Assembly (NCBI GenBank): GCA_947846985.1
Contig: CANTUZ010000025.1
Coordinates: 5,702,100 to 5,766,099, forward strand
From: Fratercula arctica
Lineage: Eukaryota > Chordata > Aves > Charadriiformes > Alcidae
Direction of reading: 5' to 3'
Length of the DNA: 64,000 bases
A program made the position numbers and the translations under genes. The notes beneath the pieces were generated by a model. It saw only the letters and a list, made by a program, of their open reading frames with translations, did no database searches and had not been told where the DNA came from. Below are positions 45,972 to 57,993 of the stretch, piece after piece (within the stretch, counting starts at the first letter, position 1; each line of letters begins with the position of its first letter).

Positions 45972-45989
45972 TGGTGCCCAACGTGGGGC
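45972..45989 (+). promoter_or_regulatory. Primer binding site, Lys1,2-like with one mismatch
   Basis: TGGTGCCCAACGTGGGGC differs at one base from the recalled tRNA-Lys1,2 primer site (TGGCGCCC...). Confidence 0.65.
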
Positions 45990-46117
45990 TCGAAGGATTG
46001 AGACAACGACAGAATCCAACTAGAGCTTGAAAAAAAAAAAAACAAATTTGTTAGGTAAATAGTCACTGGTCACTATGTTGCTTAGTTTGTTCTCATGGCT
46101 GTGTTATGTAAATTCCT

Positions 46118-47785
46118 ATGTGTCTTATGCACTCCCTGTTCCTAGTGTTATGTCTGCTGAATATGTTCCAGGTCTCGTTTAGGGTTAAACAACTATTTAA
46201 GACTACCACCCAGAGATCTGCTCCAAGGCTGGACAGTCAGGGGTGGCATGGCATGTGGGAGAACATGGGCAGGTACCTAGAGAACTTCTCACCTCCAATG
46301 GTCTGGGACTTCACCCCTGAACAATTACAGGACCCTGATGGAGTAGTAGAATATCTGAAGGGAAAATGCTGTGGCTATTCCAGAGAGGCACAACTCACCG
46401 CACTGTGCTGGGCCCTGGCTAGTATCTACCAGGCACTGCTCAGTGCTATGCAGCACCCTCAGGAGAAAGAGACAGAGACCAGACCAGCAGGCACTGCGGC
46501 TACTGCAGCCCCTGCGGCAGGCGCTGCGGCTGCTGTGGCCCCTGCGGCAGGCGCTGCGGCCCCTGTGGCAGGCACTGCAGCTGCTGCGGCCCCTGCGACA
46601 GGCAGTGCTGCGGCAGGCACTGCTGCGGCAGGCACTGCTGCGACAGGCACTGCGGCTACTGCAACCCCTGCGGCAGGCACTGCGGCTACTGCAACCCCTG
46701 TGACAGGCACTGCGGCTACTCCAACCCCTGTGACAGGCACTGCAGCTACTCCAACCCCGGTGACAGCCACTGCTGCTGAACCAGGGAACCAACCCGTGCC
46801 AGTATCTGTTGCCCCCATACAAAAGAAGAAGTACACAAAGAAATCAGTTCGCTTAGTAAGAGATGACGATGAACCAGGGCCATCACCAGGACAGGAGGAA
46901 GAGGCAGAACCAGAGATAATTACCCGATCCCTATCCCTGAGTGAGCTGTGGGATATGCGAAAAGATTTTAGCCGACTTTCAGGTGAGCACATTGTCACCT
47001 GGCTGCTTTGGTGTTGGGATAACAGGGCCAGTAGCCTGGAATTAGAGGGTAGGGAAGCCAGGCAGTTGGGATCCCTGTCTAGGGAAGGCGGCATTGACAA
47101 GGCAATTGGAAAGAAGACCCAAGCCCTCAGCCTCTGGAAACGACTCCTGTCAGGCGTGAGGGAGAGGTACCCCTTCAGTGAAGATGTTGTATGTCAACCA
47201 AGCAAGTGGACCACCATGGAAAGAGGTATCCGGTACCTGAGAGAATTAGCCGTGCGGGAGATGATTTATTATGACTTGGACAATACAGACTTACCCATGG
47301 ACCCTGATGAGGTGCACTGCACAAGGCCCACGTGGCAGAAGTTTGTACGGAGTGCACCATCGTCATATGCCAACTCACTGGCAGTAATGGAATGGAAAGG
47401 TGAAGAAGGACCAACGGTGGATGAGGTGGCTGGCCGGCTCCGGCGATATGAAGAAAGCCTCTCTTCCCCCCTTGTCTCAGCTGTGGAGAAACTGTCCCGG
47501 AAGGTCCAGCAACTTGAAGAGAATATGTCCTACTCCCCACCTGTAAGGACCAGCATCTCAGCTATTAGGAGCAGGCATTTCCCCACTCAAGAGAGAGAGT
47601 ACAGAGGCTACACACCACGAGGCACCCTGTGGTTCTACCTGCGAGACCATGGAGAGGACATGAGGAAGTGGGATGGACAACCTACTTGGATCCTGCGGAC
47701 ATGGGTACAGGAGTTGCAAGGAAGGACAACCACAAAAGGAGATCCCTCCAGGAAAAGTAATGAGTTCAACTACCAATCTGTATGA
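46118..47785 (+). CDS. gag: ERVL-like Gag, long open frame, 3' truncated by fusion to host exon
   Basis: A 555-codon open frame. The N-terminus is followed by a matrix-like region ([20 protein letters not shown]), an Ala/Thr/Pro-rich repeat (residues ~124-220), a basic patch ([16 protein letters not shown]), then a capsid-like region ([40 protein letters not shown]) and [20 protein letters not shown]. The last ~10 codons no longer look viral: they read through MAST4 exon 6 in a different frame and stop at 47785. The real Gag start may be a later ATG. Absence of stops over 1.6 kb suggests a young insertion. ERVL assignment is from resemblance to common avian ERVL Gag. Confidence 0.75.
   Translation: MCLMHSLFLVLCLLNMFQVSFRVKQLFKTTTQRSAPRLDSQGWHGMWENMGRYLENFSPPMVWDFTPEQLQDPDGVVEYLKGKCCGYSREAQLTALCWALASIYQALLSAMQHPQEKETETRPAGTAATAAPAAGAAAAVAPAAGAAAPVAGTAAAAAPATGSAAAGTAAAGTAATGTAATATPAAGTAATATPVTGTAATPTPVTGTAATPTPVTATAAEPGNQPVPVSVAPIQKKKYTKKSVRLVRDDDEPGPSPGQEEEAEPEIITRSLSLSELWDMRKDFSRLSGEHIVTWLLWCWDNRASSLELEGREARQLGSLSREGGIDKAIGKKTQALSLWKRLLSGVRERYPFSEDVVCQPSKWTTMERGIRYLRELAVREMIYYDLDNTDLPMDPDEVHCTRPTWQKFVRSAPSSYANSLAVMEWKGEEGPTVDEVAGRLRRYEESLSSPLVSAVEKLSRKVQQLEENMSYSPPVRTSISAIRSRHFPTQEREYRGYTPRGTLWFYLRDHGEDMRKWDGQPTWILRTWVQELQGRTTTKGDPSRKSNEFNYQSV
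46486..46775 (+). repeat. GC-rich minisatellite within gag
   Basis: Tandem units around 15 and 30 bp encode A/T/G/P blocks such as [10 protein letters not shown] and [10 protein letters not shown]. Reading stays in frame because units are multiples of three, so copy number can vary without breaking the frame. Confidence 0.85.
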
Positions 47786-47828
47786 GGGTCACTTTGAGAA
47801 GGATGCCAGAGAATTCCTTGACAAACAA
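47758..47828 (+). pseudogene. MAST4: MAST4-like exon 6 (activation segment), both splice sites damaged
   Basis: Reads [20 protein letters not shown] then DKQ, the MAST4 insert between DFG and the CGTPEY block. At its 5' side the sequence is ERVL-like gag with no pyrimidine tract; the codons for GL before MS are gone. At its 3' side CAA is followed by GA (47829-47830), not GT, so the donor is lost. The exon still matches the next one in phase (DKQ/VCSTPEY). Confidence 0.85.
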
Positions 47829-49241
47829 GACAGCTTTTTTCATTTCTGTGTCGAGTGTTCAAATGAAGTGATGTTTTGCCAGCAGAATGTACTGTAATAC
47901 TATATAAACTGTTGTTATTTCTGCATTGATGTTCCAGTTGTGTATGTCAGTTACTTTTACTGATGCCCTGCAAATTATTCTAGGCTTTTTTCTTTCTGCA
48001 TTAGGATCTATTAGTAAGATGAACAATCTAATTGTGCGCATGTGGATCTATGAGAGACACAAATGTAAAACTGTTTTGAAAAGGAATTCAGAAGTCTCAG
48101 CAGATACTTGTGGAGCTCATGATGCATTGTACAACCAAGGGTGCTAAAATCCTTGCTATAGCTCATTTCCCTTTAACCATGCCTCATTACCATTGCTCAC
48201 AATCTGTTCACTGCAAAAGTTACTTAAGATAAAACCATCACAACTTTCATGTAAAGATAAGGATATATTTAAGTTAAATAAAATATTTGCTGTGATGGAC
48301 TCCCATGTATGAAAAGCAAACTGTCCTTTGCGTAACAGACATGCAAATTTGATTATCATGCCCATAAATCTTAGAATCATAGCATGCTTTGGGTTGGAAG
48401 AGACCTTAATCATCTAGTTCCAACCCCCCTGCCACAGGCAGGGACACCTTCCACTAGACCAGGTTGCTCAAAGCCCCATCCAGCCTGGCCTCGAACACTT
48501 CCAGGGACAGAGCATCCACAACTTCTCTGGGCAACCTGTTCCAGTGTCTCACCACCATCAGAGTAAGGAATTTCTTCCTGATATCTAATCTAAATCTACC
48601 TTCTTTCAGTTTAAAACCATTACCCCTCATCCTATCGCTCCACTCCCTGATAAAGAGTCCCTCCCCATCTTTCCTGTAGGCCCCCTTTAAGTACTGAAAG
48701 GCTGCTATAAGGTCTCCCTGGAGCCTTCTTTTCTCCAGGCTGAACAGTCCCAACTCTCTCAGCCTGTCTTCATAGGAGAGGTGCTCCAACCCTCTGATCA
48801 TCTTTGTGGCCCTCCTCTGGAGTCTCTCCAACAGGTCCATGTCCTCCTTAATCCATTCTCCGCCCAGCCTATATTTGTGTTTGGGATTGCCCCGACCCAC
48901 GTGCAGGAACTTGCACTTGGCCTTGTTGAACTTCATGAGGTTCACACAGGCTCACCTCTCAAGCCTGTCAAGGTCCCTCTGGATGGCATCCCTTCCCTCC
49001 AGTGTGTCAACCACTCCATACAGCTTAGTGTCATTGGCAAACTTGCTGAGGGTGCACTCAAATATTAGATAGGTCATTCTAAAAACATTAGATATAGTAT
49101 TCAAACTCAGCCAACTAATACCTACGGAATTCCATTTTTCCATGTTTCCACATTATTTTTCATTTCAAGAATTATAAATGATGTGATATAGCTAGTACCA
49201 CTAGACTTATTTTACCATCATGCTTATTTTCTTTCTTTTAG
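47829..49241. other. Intron sequence with a CR1 insertion
   Basis: Unique intron DNA flanks the CR1 at 48371-49062. It ends in a strong pyrimidine tract and TTTTAG acceptor. Confidence 0.55.
48371..49062 (-). mobile_element. CR1 LINE fragment with internal deletion
   Basis: CR1 3' end in - orientation from 48371 (GGGTTGGAAGAGACCTTAAT on +), with a 163-codon frame at 48454-48945. About 100-150 bases of the RT C-terminal region are missing between GGEWIKEDMD, where related copies have extra sequence. 5' truncation is near 49062. Confidence 0.85.
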
Positions 49242-49409
49242 GTCTGCAGTACACCTGAATACATAGCTCCTGAAGTGATAGTGAGACAGGGTTACAGAAA
49301 ACCAGTGGACTGGTGGGATATGGGAATTATTCTTTATGAATTTCTTGTTGGGTGTGTGCCATTCTTTGGAGATACACCAGAAGAGCTGTTTGGACAAGTA
49401 ATCAGTGGT
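49242..49409 (+). pseudogene. MAST4: MAST4-like exon 7 (kinase subdomains VIII-X)
   Basis: 56 codons between TTTTAG/GTC and AGTG/GTGAGC. Reads [55 protein letters not shown]. The APE motif and the invariant Asp of DWW are kept. Against the family pattern, CGTPEY is CSTPEY, QGYGKP is QGYRKP and WWAMG is WWDMG: three changes at conserved positions, as expected for relaxed selection. The frame is open. Confidence 0.92.
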
Positions 49410-52402
49410 GAGCATTATCACAGAAAACCAGAAGTTTTAGCTTGCTGTGAAACATTTCAATTTATATTAATAGTAAAGATATTTACAACTTTACTGATAC
49501 ACTAGGTTTTCAAGCTAGTTTTGCTCAAAAAAAAAGGCACCATTATTGCAATATATAATTTGCTGTCGAAGCAATAAGAATAAATTTGGATTAAAATCTG
49601 AATTTACCGTATATTATTGCCGAGTACAGAAATGCAGTAAAGTACAATGGTTAAGCTACACTGTTTGAAAAAGAAAAGTAGTAGTAGTAGAAAAGTCATG
49701 CCACTATGGCACAGCGTTTTCAGTCTTTAGTAGAGAAGTTACACTAGAGAATAAATGATTAACATAAATTTGCATAAATGGGAAAATCCCTCATGGCACA
49801 ATGAAGAAATTAACAAAGGTGTAATAAAACTCTAAAACATATGACTCCCGAATAATAAATAATGGGAAAGAAGGAAACAAATTCAATTCACAGATTGTTA
49901 ATGATTTCATTGGTGACTGTTGTAGTGTAATGTAATTCCTGTAACAGCTGTTCTTTTTTCATTTAAAATTCAATAACCTTTTAGATATTAACCTGCAAGC
50001 TGACCCTAAGTATTGTTATGTGGCTTGTGGCAAAACTGAATGATAATTAAACAGAATAATTTACTATCCTGCCTGCTGTTTCCATAAATTTTCCAGATGC
50101 GTAGATGTAGAAGGCTTCTATTTATGCCAAAAGTTTAACAGAATGGCACCTCTGTTACTGAATATTTCCCAGTCTGTTTTATGGTCTGCTTAAAAGGTCC
50201 ATTAGCTAAGACCAAAAAACCCAAACAAACAAACAAAAAAACCAATAGAAACAAAACTAACCACACCTCTGGTTCCTTGTTCTCTGAGAATGCAACAAAT
50301 TCCCTGTTGTACATAAGGAGACATTCTGTCATCATCTTGCTTTCAACCATCTCTGAAGTTGAAAGCCAGGCATGTTTGTAAACGGTAATGAAATAGATTT
50401 GTGAGTTGCTTCTAGTATATGACCTCTTTGTACAACATCCTAGCTGCATATGGATTTATAACCATGCTGTTTTCTGATGTGATACACCAAGGAGTGGCAA
50501 GGAGAATCAACTGTTTAATTAACACAAGCAGCAAATGCTGGCTTTGTTCTTTATGCCTCACTGCTGTGATGCATATTCATGCTTTATTTTCCAAATCAGG
50601 TTTAAACTGCAGTGGAAGCTGTAGGCAGGTAAACATGGAAATAACTTATGGTTTTATTGCATTTCCAGACACATGCACATGTGTTTTTATCTTTATGCTC
50701 TCTGACTGGAAGGAGGGGAGGGAATAGTCTAAAATTAATGACAAAATTTGCACTTCAGACTTTATTTCACGTTGCATTAATTTTACATTTTGTAAACCAA
50801 ATTGTCATGTGTTACAATCTAGCTGATGCTTATGTAAATAACTTTATCTGTTTGAATGTGTCCATTTATCTTCCAGAAATTATCTGTAGAAGTGTATGTT
50901 TGTAAACCTGATCCATTCCCACTCACTCTCCAAGACTGTTGGTCAGCTTAGTTTCTTGTTTTGATATTGACTTGTCAGGCTTTTTTCTTTTTTTTTTTTA
51001 ACATCCTTACTTACTGAAATCATTCTTACTGTCAATATCTACAGGAGAACTTTTGTTGGATAAGATTCCTGTGCTAACATATATAGTCCCCTTGTATTCA
51101 ACTGTAAAAGTCATGTTAAAAAATCCTAACTATATAGCATAGACTTTTATTCCAGTTTCTGTGGGTGAAATCTACATTCTACTTTAAAATCTACCTTAAA
51201 ATCTTGCCCCTTCATTTTAGCTCCTTTCTTCTTCATTGTAGGTTGTCTTTCCTTCCCCCAAGTTGTATGAGTACAACCATGGGAGGCCTCAGTGTAAACT
51301 TAGATGCCTAAAATGATCATGGCTAAAAATAACCCTCCAGAAACAGGTTACATTTCATGCCTGTTTATTTCAGTACCTTTCTTTAAACTCTGAAATGCAA
51401 AGATTAATCTCATGTGTAGCTTCTGATCATTATTTCTCCAGTGATGATCATTTTGAAGGAAAAAATCTAGATCATATAATTACAACAAAATCCTTAAGTC
51501 TTCTGTATTTCCTGAGCTTCTAGTGGTATTCTGTTTCTCTGATGCCAAAATCCTTGTACCTCCCAAGAAACTTCTGCAGAGTTTTGTCTCAACCTGCAAT
51601 ATATTACATTTGTAGAGGCAATTTTTGTTAAAAATCAGACAAAACTTGCTATGTAAGCTTTTATAAAGTTCATTTCATATTGAAACTAGCACAATTTTCC
51701 ATTGTTTAGTTTGAATTAATGTTTGGCAGAATTCTTATTCGGCCTTACCTGGATGCTGCAGGGCTTAATATCTTGAATGCAAGATTTAGGTGCAACTTGC
51801 TATGAAGTGCAAAAGCCTTAGCAGTATAAGAGTCAGTAGAGTGAGGTTTTTTTCCTCTGAAGTACGAGAGACTTGGAAAAAAGCTATATTGGCATGTATC
51901 TCTCCAGAGCAGAGTCCAATACTTCATCCCTTAGTCATGGGAGTAAGGCTTCAATGAATCTACTAGCATTAGAGAAGAATTACAGATGTGAGCAGTGACT
52001 GCTTGGTCAGTCACGTCAGCTGTGTCCATCTTATCAGTAGTTTCTGTGGAACAGAACTAAAATTTAAACCATAATGACTGGGGGGGGGAGGAAGGGACAA
52101 CATAAGCATATGCTAGTGTTTTGCAATACTTTTCCATGAGCCAAGCATTCTTGTATTCTGTTGTTAAACACGGTTTTGGGTTAAAGGATACTTCCAAGGA
52201 AAAGGGGACCATAAAAATATGTTTATGGAATCTGTATAGAGAGTATTAAAATCAGAAGTAATTGGTATGCAACAGAGAGCAACTTGAAAAAGTTGCCTTA
52301 ACTCTGGCTTTCTTGATAGCTCACTATGAGAGCTTTCACAGGGTTTCTGCTGAATGTTGGGATCAGACCTTAATAATAACAAACAACTTTCTGTTTTGCT
52401 AG
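49410..52402. other. Intron sequence, no gene recognised
   Basis: AT-rich DNA with short simple tracts (a GTA run at 49679-49690, a G-run near 52081). No mobile element that I can name. Confidence 0.5.
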
Positions 52403-52504
52403 ATGAAATCAACTGGCCTGAAAAGGATGAAGCACCACCTCCAGACGCCCAGGATCTGATTACCCTGCTGCTCAGGCAGAATCCTTTGGAAAGACTGGGA
52501 ACAG
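52403..52504 (+). pseudogene. MAST4: MAST4-like exon 8 (kinase subdomain XI)
   Basis: Acceptor TTGCTAG/AT and donor ACAG/GTTAGG. With G from 49409 it reads [20 protein letters not shown] then [15 protein letters not shown], the end of the MAST kinase domain and the segment that best fits MAST4 over MAST1-3. Open frame, nearly intact. Downstream exons (rest of kinase, PDZ) are not found before the window ends. Confidence 0.92.
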
Positions 52505-54445
52505 GTTAGGAGGCACTATTTTAAATTGTTAGTGTGCTAGAAATAGCTTCTACATTTGGCATTGGGAGTTTCTGTTAACCTATTTGTTTTGCTCGAGAAA
52601 CATCTGCCAGGGCAAGTAGCATGACAACATGTTATCATAGCAGAGGCTATTTTATAGATTTAAACCAGTAATATGAGCTTAACAAGATGATGACTGTCCT
52701 TTTGTGGAGTTTACATGTGGTCATTCACATTTATTCTTCTCTTACTTTGACAAGTAAAACAGAAACCTCTCAAAGACCTAGTTAGCCGTTGGATGGGGTT
52801 CCTTCATGAATACAGTATTAAATAACTAAACACAGAAATAGAGAAGGGGAATCAATAGACAACTGATGCTTCTTTTTCCAGAAGTATCTTAACCTGGCAA
52901 ATTTGTTCCTCCAGGCTTTAGGGTGGTTGATGAGTACTCGAACTAATTATTCAGAAATTACTGTCTGAGGTTGTCTTGTGAAAGGTCTTGTCATTCTCAT
53001 TCACCACTACTGCCTTGCATGAAAAAGAATAAAACCAAAAGTGTGAATGTTAAGGAAGTAAATGGATATTGGTGAGAATGCAAGCTGCCAGCTTATTCCA
53101 CTGTAGTTATTCAATGCTTTGCTCATTACATTTCAAGTGAAGAACCTGGCATATGGTATTAGGAGCAGTGAGCTTGCATAGGCTAATGAAAGCACTGTGC
53201 ATTTATGTAATAGAGTTTATTTGTTAGTTGATGGAGCAGGATTTATTTGGGAATTTGGGTGAGAGGCAGTAATGAAGAATATTGCACATGATTTTAAAGT
53301 GTTAAAGTCTGGGAGCCCTAGTCACTGACTGCCATCCCACTGGGCAAAGCACTGTGTAAACACAGCAAAAAAGGCCTCCTACGTAAAAGAACCTGAATAT
53401 AAAGCCATATTTTTATTTATAGTGAATACTGTATGCCATGAATATAAATTTATTGGGGACGTTAAGGAAACCAAGGGGCGGGTTGAGTCAGCATGATAGT
53501 ATTTGGAAAATTGCTGGCAAAACTGAGTCCAGCAGTCAGATCGTGCTGCGTATTTTTAGAGCTAATATAAAAAGGAGCTTTAGGAATCAGTTCCTAACTG
53601 GCGTTACCATAGCCACTCAGGGGGAATGTGAGTATAACCCAGACCCTAAGTACTATTGATGCGGTCCCAAATGACAGGTCTTCCTTTGGGACATGATGAC
53701 ATGACAGATAAGTGAATTGCACGTCACTTGCTCCCTGAGCACCTGGGATCTCTGTAGACTTTAGACTTCACTGTAGCTGATGGTCCTGGAGTAAGTGGCA
53801 TCCAGCAAAGTTTGTTGTTCTCTCTTGCCTCATGTTGAACATGATAAGAGTGAGGGAGGTATCATGCCCCAGTCAGCTTCTCCGCTTGCTGCCTGCTTCA
53901 TCTGCTACCAAAGGCAAAATGAAGAGCCACAACTAGATCCATTCCCTTGTTTTAAGTATACTCCTTTCAGGCATTATCATTTCATTGCCAGCATGCTTTT
54001 TCCTGGTAAACGTAGCATTAATGCAAGATCGCCACCCTGTGAGAGGCTGGATCACAAGTAGACTGCCCTCTGTTTTTCTACAGCTGGCTGAGAAAGAGAA
54101 TTGGCTAGAATGAGGCTGGCTTAAGTCCTGTAATGGTCAGTGCTGCCACACAGAGCATTTGTGCAGTTTGTTTACAGGCTGATTTCTTTCAATTGTTTAT
54201 GGTTTCTCAAGAGTTGGCAGTCTGAAGAAGGCAATCGGGCGGGCAGCCATTTCTTTGGAGCACGGAGGGGTGTTTAGAAACCACAACAAAGTTTTATAAG
54301 TGTCAGAAGCAACTTAGGGAAATGGAGGCTGCAGCATGACAGGTCCCACAGAGGCACTGGAAAATAGCATGATTTATCCCAGGCTCCACCATGCATTTCA
54401 AATGACAGTCCTATCTAATATGTATTAGCTAGTTTCTGCAGGTTA
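52505..54445. other. Intron sequence, no gene recognised
   Basis: Unique-looking DNA between the last MAST4 exon and a CR1. No exon or LTR recognised. Confidence 0.5.
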
Positions 54446-56344
54446 TCTTTTCTTCTGTTCTCCCAGTTACAGGCAGGGACTCTGAAAGAAACAGACATGT
54501 GCAGTCTGTCAATACATGGCTCCGTGGCTGGTGTCACTGCCACAGTTTTGGGTTTTTTGACAATGGGATGGCCTACACGGCACCAGGTTTGTTGGCGTTG
54601 GATGGGCCTCATCTTTCTGAAAGGGGGAAAAGGGTGTTTGCTCATGAGCTAGCAGGGCTCATTGACTGAGCTTTAATCTAGGCTTGTTGGGGGATGGGGA
54701 TATTACCCGGCTTGCTCGTGACAAGCCAAGGAATGACAATCCAAGGTCTGAGGGATGGGTCACTAGTGAAGGCCCTCAACCTGTTGCTCCAAGATGTGCT
54801 GGATACACTGCAGCACACTCGAAGTCTTATGGGGACAAGCCAGGGGCTCCTGAGGCAATAGGAACCAGGGAGTCACAGATAAAACACCCCAAAGGAAGAC
54901 CAGCTGAAGAGCAGCATGAAGGAAATGCAGCCATTCCAGCCAGAGAGACAGCTTCATTGGGCGCCCAGCTGAAGTACCTTTATGCAAATGCATGTAGCAT
55001 GTGAAACAAGCAAGAGGAGTTGGAGATTTGCGCACACCTCCGGGGCTATGATCTTATTGGCATCACAGAGACATGGTGGGATGGCTCTTATGATTGGAGC
55101 ATTGGAATGGAGGGATACAGACTCTTCAGGAAGGACAGGCTGGGAAGATGAGGAGGGGGTGTTGCCCTCTATGTCAATGAACAGCTGGAGTGCATGGAGC
55201 TCCACCTGGGGATGGATGAGGAGCCAAGAGAAAGCTTATGGGTCAAGATTAAAGGGAACACAGGGGTGGGTGACATTACAGTAGGGGTCTGCTACAGGCC
55301 ACCTGACCAGGACAACAGAGGGGACGAGGCCTTCCATAGACAGATAGGAGCGGCATCGTGTTCACAGACCCTGGTCCTCACGGGGGACTTCAACCACTCT
55401 GATATCTGTTGGAGGGTTGGAGGGACAGCACAGCAGGGCACAAGAAATCCAGGAAGTTCTTGGAATGTGTTGATGACAACTTTATTCTTCAAATGGTAAA
55501 GGAGCCAACGAGGAGAGGAACTATGCTGGACCTTGTCCTTACCAACAAGGAGGGGCTGGTGGGGAATGTCAAGCTCAACGGTAGCCTCGGCTACAGTGAT
55601 CATGAAATGGTAGAATTCAAGATCCTTCGGGCAGCGAGGAGGGCACGCAGCAAGCTCACTACCCTGGACTTCAGGAGAGCAGACTTTGTCCTCTTGAGGG
55701 ACCAGCTTGGCAGGGTAACATGGGAAAAAGTACTGGAGGGAAGAGGGGCCCAAGGAAGCTGGTTAGTATTCAAGGATCACCTCCTCCAAGCTCAGGAGCG
55801 GTGCATCCCAAGAAAGAAGTCGTCAGGCAAAAAAGCCAGGAGGCCTGCATGGATGAACAAGGAGCTCCTGGACAAGCTCAAAAGCAAAAAGGAGGCCTAC
55901 AGAGGGTGGAAGCAAGAACAGGTAGACTGTGTGGGATACAGAGAAACTGTCCGAGTGACCAGGAACCAGATTAGGCAAGCTAAAGCCCAGATAGAAGTAA
56001 ATCTGGCTAGGGGCATCAAGGATAGCAAGAAAATCTTCTATGTCAGAGATGAAGGCAAGACTAGGGAAGATGTGGGCCCTCAAGGAGGAGACAGGAAACC
56101 TGGTCATCTAGGATATGGAGAAGGCTGAGGTACTGAATGACTTTTTTGCCTCGGTCTTCACCAGCATGGTCTCTAACCACACCACCCAAGTTGCAGAAGG
56201 CAAAGGCAGGGTCTATGAGAACGAAGAACCGCCCACTGTTCGAGATCATCTGAGGAACCTGAAGGTGCATAAGTCCATGGGACCGGATGAAATCCATCCA
56301 CGGGTCCTGAGGGAACTGGCGGATGAAGTTGCCAAGCCACTTTC
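54446..56344 (+). mobile_element. CR1 LINE, ORF1 end to linker (interrupted by provirus B)
   Basis: Starts in ORF1 (FGFFDNGMAYTAPGLLALDG near 54550; HLSERGKRVFAHELAGLID), continues through the ORF2 endonuclease ([40 protein letters not shown]) to the linker ([19 protein letters not shown]). A 239-codon frame survives at 55409-56128. It continues at 63020 beyond provirus B; ACTTTC is duplicated at the break. Confidence 0.9.
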
Positions 56345-56690
56345 TGTTGCAGAATGGCTTGAGGAGCAAGGTCATGGGACAACAGAGGAGTTATGTGAGA
56401 TGAGAATAGCGTAGAAGCAAGTTACAGCTCGGCGATGGGAAAGTACTAAGTAAACAAGCCATGAGAATGCAGAAGCAAGAATAAGGAGCTGATAAGAATA
56501 GGGAACTAAGGCTGAACCCTGTCGTGTGGACAGAGAGCCAATCGCAGCGAGCAGATGACTTTTATAATTAGCCAATATTCAAGCGATGATGTAACCAGTA
56601 GCTATATAATGAAGCGTATTCGGGCAATAAACTGAAGCTTGCTTTATCACTCACATTGAGTCGGCTGCTTGTCTTCCCTCGCTCGTCGCA
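56345..56690 (+). mobile_element. 5' LTR of provirus B
   Basis: TGTTGCAGAATGGC ... CGTCGCA. Contains GCGTAG at 56410-56415 like the 5' LTR of copy A, whereas both 3' LTRs have GCGCAG. Confidence 0.9.
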
Positions 56691-56692
56691 AG

Positions 56693-56710
56693 TGGCGCCC
56701 GAACAGGGAC
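56693..56710 (+). promoter_or_regulatory. Primer binding site, Lys3 tRNA type (copy B)
   Basis: TGGCGCCCGAACAGGGAC, identical to the site in copy A. Confidence 0.9.
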
Positions 56711-56976
56711 CCCCAGCCTTGTTCCCACCGGACAGCGAGCTCGGAAAAGCACTGGTAGCAGCGACCAGGGGGTAAAAGACAGTACATGATATGGCTGGCA
56801 CATGATATGTCTGTCCGTACCTGATCTTCGGATAATTAAGAGGAGGATCGCCGTCCGAGGAAAGCTACCTAAACGGAAAAGAAAAAAGGCTGCAAACAGA
56901 GTAATCAAGGGATCGTAAGTAATCAAGGGATCACAAGTAATCAAGGGATCATAAAGAGGAAGACGACGCGTCGCAA

Positions 56977-57993
56977 ATGGATAGAGAGGTAGCTTTACAA
57001 TTTTTACAATGCTTTTTAGAAAAGCGGGGAGTAGGCCCTATAAAAGATCTGGCCGGGTTAATTGCATTAGGCAAAGCTCCAGGATACTTTAAGGACCCAG
57101 ACGATATGTTTGAAGTAGAAGAGTGGCGAACGTTTGGAGATTGCTTATGGGATAAAGTTATAGATGACGATAAAACTACAAAAAAGTTGATGAAATCTTG
57201 ACGAGACGTTATTAACTGTATGAAAAAGTATAAGGCGAAAAGGCAGCGGTACAAAGTTTGCTGCAGCTGGCAAAAAGTGCCAGGGAAAACCTTAGTGAGA
57301 GTGCTTTACTGGAACTATTATCTTGATGCCGACAATGAGGATTGCTCAGAGATCCGACTCAGTTTTTTGACCTTTCAACATGGACTAGAATTGGAGTGGA
57401 AATGTGCAGAGAATAAGGAAGCCTGGAACCTGGCAGGCACTTATCGACAGGTGAAGGGACTGATTGCAGGCATGCATGGATCAGCTGTTATTGCTGCTGC
57501 AGCCCAGAGGGTGTTAGATGCAGCTGGGGAAGAGGGAAACAGTTCATCCTCCAATGCATTTCCTGTAATAAAGCAGTCAGAAAAGGAGTTCTGGGGGGTG
57601 TCTGACGAATGGACATTTTCGCCTCCGCAACCAACCGCTCCACCGTACTCTGGTCTACCGGAGTCATCCATGCAGGTTCCCCCCGACTCTCCTCAGCCTA
57701 TGGAAACATCATCATCCTCCGAGGACGTTCGTCCAAAAACCGTCTATCCACCTAAAGATACTGCGGAGCTCCGTGATGCTCTCCGCGATCAACAGAACAC
57801 TATGCAGCAATTGCTCGCGGAAATGCAGAGACTTGATAAGGGTTTGAAAGCGGGCGCGATACGGGCTGCTTATAAAAAGGCTCATGAGGTTATCAAGGAG
57901 GGTTTGCAGGTGGTTGAGGAGAGGGTGTGTGGGAGTCCGGGAACGGGTGATCCGTCTGAAACAGCAGCGGACGAGTCTGGGGATACGCAATAG
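56977..57993 (+). pseudogene. gag: Gag matrix-like region with one in-frame TGA (copy B)
   Basis: The predicted residues are the same as in copy A over both open stretches (74 and 257 codons from Met), including the TGA at 57199-57201. Keeping the rest open while sharing one stop suggests the stop was already present in the parent that spread. Confidence 0.75.

Noticed and set aside
46325..47100. Ser/Cys-rich and Ala/Val-rich frames opposite the minisatellite
   Set aside because: Low-complexity shadows of the gag repeat on the other strand.
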